Shown piece by piece: positions 32,314 through 33,074 of a stretch of DNA of 33,074 nt. The position numbers and the translations under genes are program-made. Under the pieces are notes generated by a model that worked only from the letters and a program-made list of their open reading frames with translations, was not told the origin of the DNA and searched no databases. This DNA comes from Apostichopus parvimensis (taxonomy: Eukaryota; Echinodermata; Holothuroidea; Aspidochirotida; Stichopodidae): the NCBI GenBank assembly GCA_000934455.1, contig KN884758.1, forward strand, positions 1 to 33,074, given 5' to 3'. Position 1 is the first letter of the stretch, and each line of letters opens with the position of its first letter.

Positions 32314-33074
32314 GTAATTGAAGACTTCTTTGGGGTGTCTAGAGTCCGTGGAGGTTGTCGTAAACTATCCTCTTTCCCTCTTGAAGAGGATTTTGAAGCA
32401 CGTGCAGTCTCATGCTTAACTCATTAATGCTAACTAATCTGGAAGATGGGTGTAATAGCTATATTATGTGAAATAAAATGTGAAAAATATTATCGTGTGA
32501 ATGAGTCGTTATCTGTGGTTATGTAACTTACAGCACTCTCATGAAGATATTCTGTATATTGAGTGCACTAAACATACCCGCTTAATGTAAAGTGATAGTA
32601 TTTTAGTGATGTACACCCTCCTATGTGATTTTAGGCTCAGACGCCTCTCATAAGCTCTGCCTGTAGCCTACCAACGTGGCCCGTACAGCTCTAAATTTAC
32701 AATTTTTGCCCACTACGCTCGTAAATTATGATTGCCACCCTCAAACATGCTTGTAATTTATTCACCTTCAGTATCCCAACAGTTTCCAAATTAACGTTCT
32801 CAAAGCAAATTAACATTCTCAAAATAAATTAACATTCCCAAAGCAAATTAACATTCTCAAAGTAAAATTTTTCTAGGGGTTGTCTGATCATCCTACCTGT
32901 CTAAAAGACCCAAGTGGTTGTCAATCTAAAGACCCTTCAATATTTCATATTTCTCCGATCTCTTTCTATACGTTTTTCGCGGACATGCTGAACAGGAAAC
33001 ATCAGATATTCCCAAACCGACACAAACTTCCAAGTCTCACCTAAAATAGTCTTTCTACATAAGTGTGATATAGG
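32314..33074 (+). other. SLC6 intron 7, 5' part
   Basis: Begins gtaatt and runs off the window. AT-rich; holds a four-copy 19-bp repeat (32790-32865). A search by eye for the TM7 exon (expected to start with the Asp of the RD pair) found nothing convincing. Confidence 0.85.
32790..32865. repeat. 19-bp tandem repeat, 4 copies
   Basis: Four units of attaacattctcaaagcaa with one or two changes each, in the 5' part of intron 7. Confidence 0.9.

Overview
The window is eukaryotic nuclear DNA from an animal. Short coding islands with GT/AG splice sites sit in long, AT-rich non-coding sequence with microsatellites, minisatellites and small transposons. The repeats (a tRNA-derived SINE, foldback MITEs, GGTCA-rich repeats) and the transporter type would fit a marine invertebrate, perhaps an echinoderm or other deuterostome. 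That placement is impression, not proof.

One gene is clear: the 5' part of an SLC6 (Na+/Cl- neurotransmitter symporter) gene on the + strand, running off the right edge. Seven coding exons join in frame: 7001-7025, 22866-23069, 24547-24678, 24989-25247, 26054-26186, 30834-30968 and 32210-32313. They give 992 coding bases, or 330 residues plus two bases. This covers the cytosolic N-terminus, TM1-TM6 and the large second extracellular loop. TM7-TM12 and the C-terminus lie outside. Motifs ([14 protein letters not shown] in TM1, SEEYW before TM4, [10 protein letters not shown] in TM5, a Trp in the unwound part of TM6, the NNC box) point to an amino-acid carrier closest in feel to the glycine-transporter branch, not a monoamine carrier.

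Layout: 1-7000 is upstream sequence with no supportable gene, a 17-unit 21-bp CpG-rich minisatellite and a perfect 11-bp repeat. Exon 1 (8 codons) is followed by a 15.8-kb intron 1. That intron holds a hAT-like element (10149-10537), a SINE (10775-11088), a 444-bp MITE (13280-13723), a GC-rich block (about 15470-15910), GGTCA-rich repeats (about 19167-19395 and 21735-22150) and a 98-bp foldback MITE (21489-21586). The two MITEs share the same terminal bases. From 22866 rightwards the exons come more densely; introns 4, 6 and 7 carry simple or tandem repeats.

I found no second protein gene, no intact tRNA or rRNA gene, no CRISPR and no transposase or reverse transcriptase. The most interesting points are the two MITEs with a common TGGCAAGCC end, a competing splice donor in exon 3 that would truncate the transporter after TM2, a replaced Asp at the start of TM6, and a 100-bp higher-order minisatellite in intron 6.
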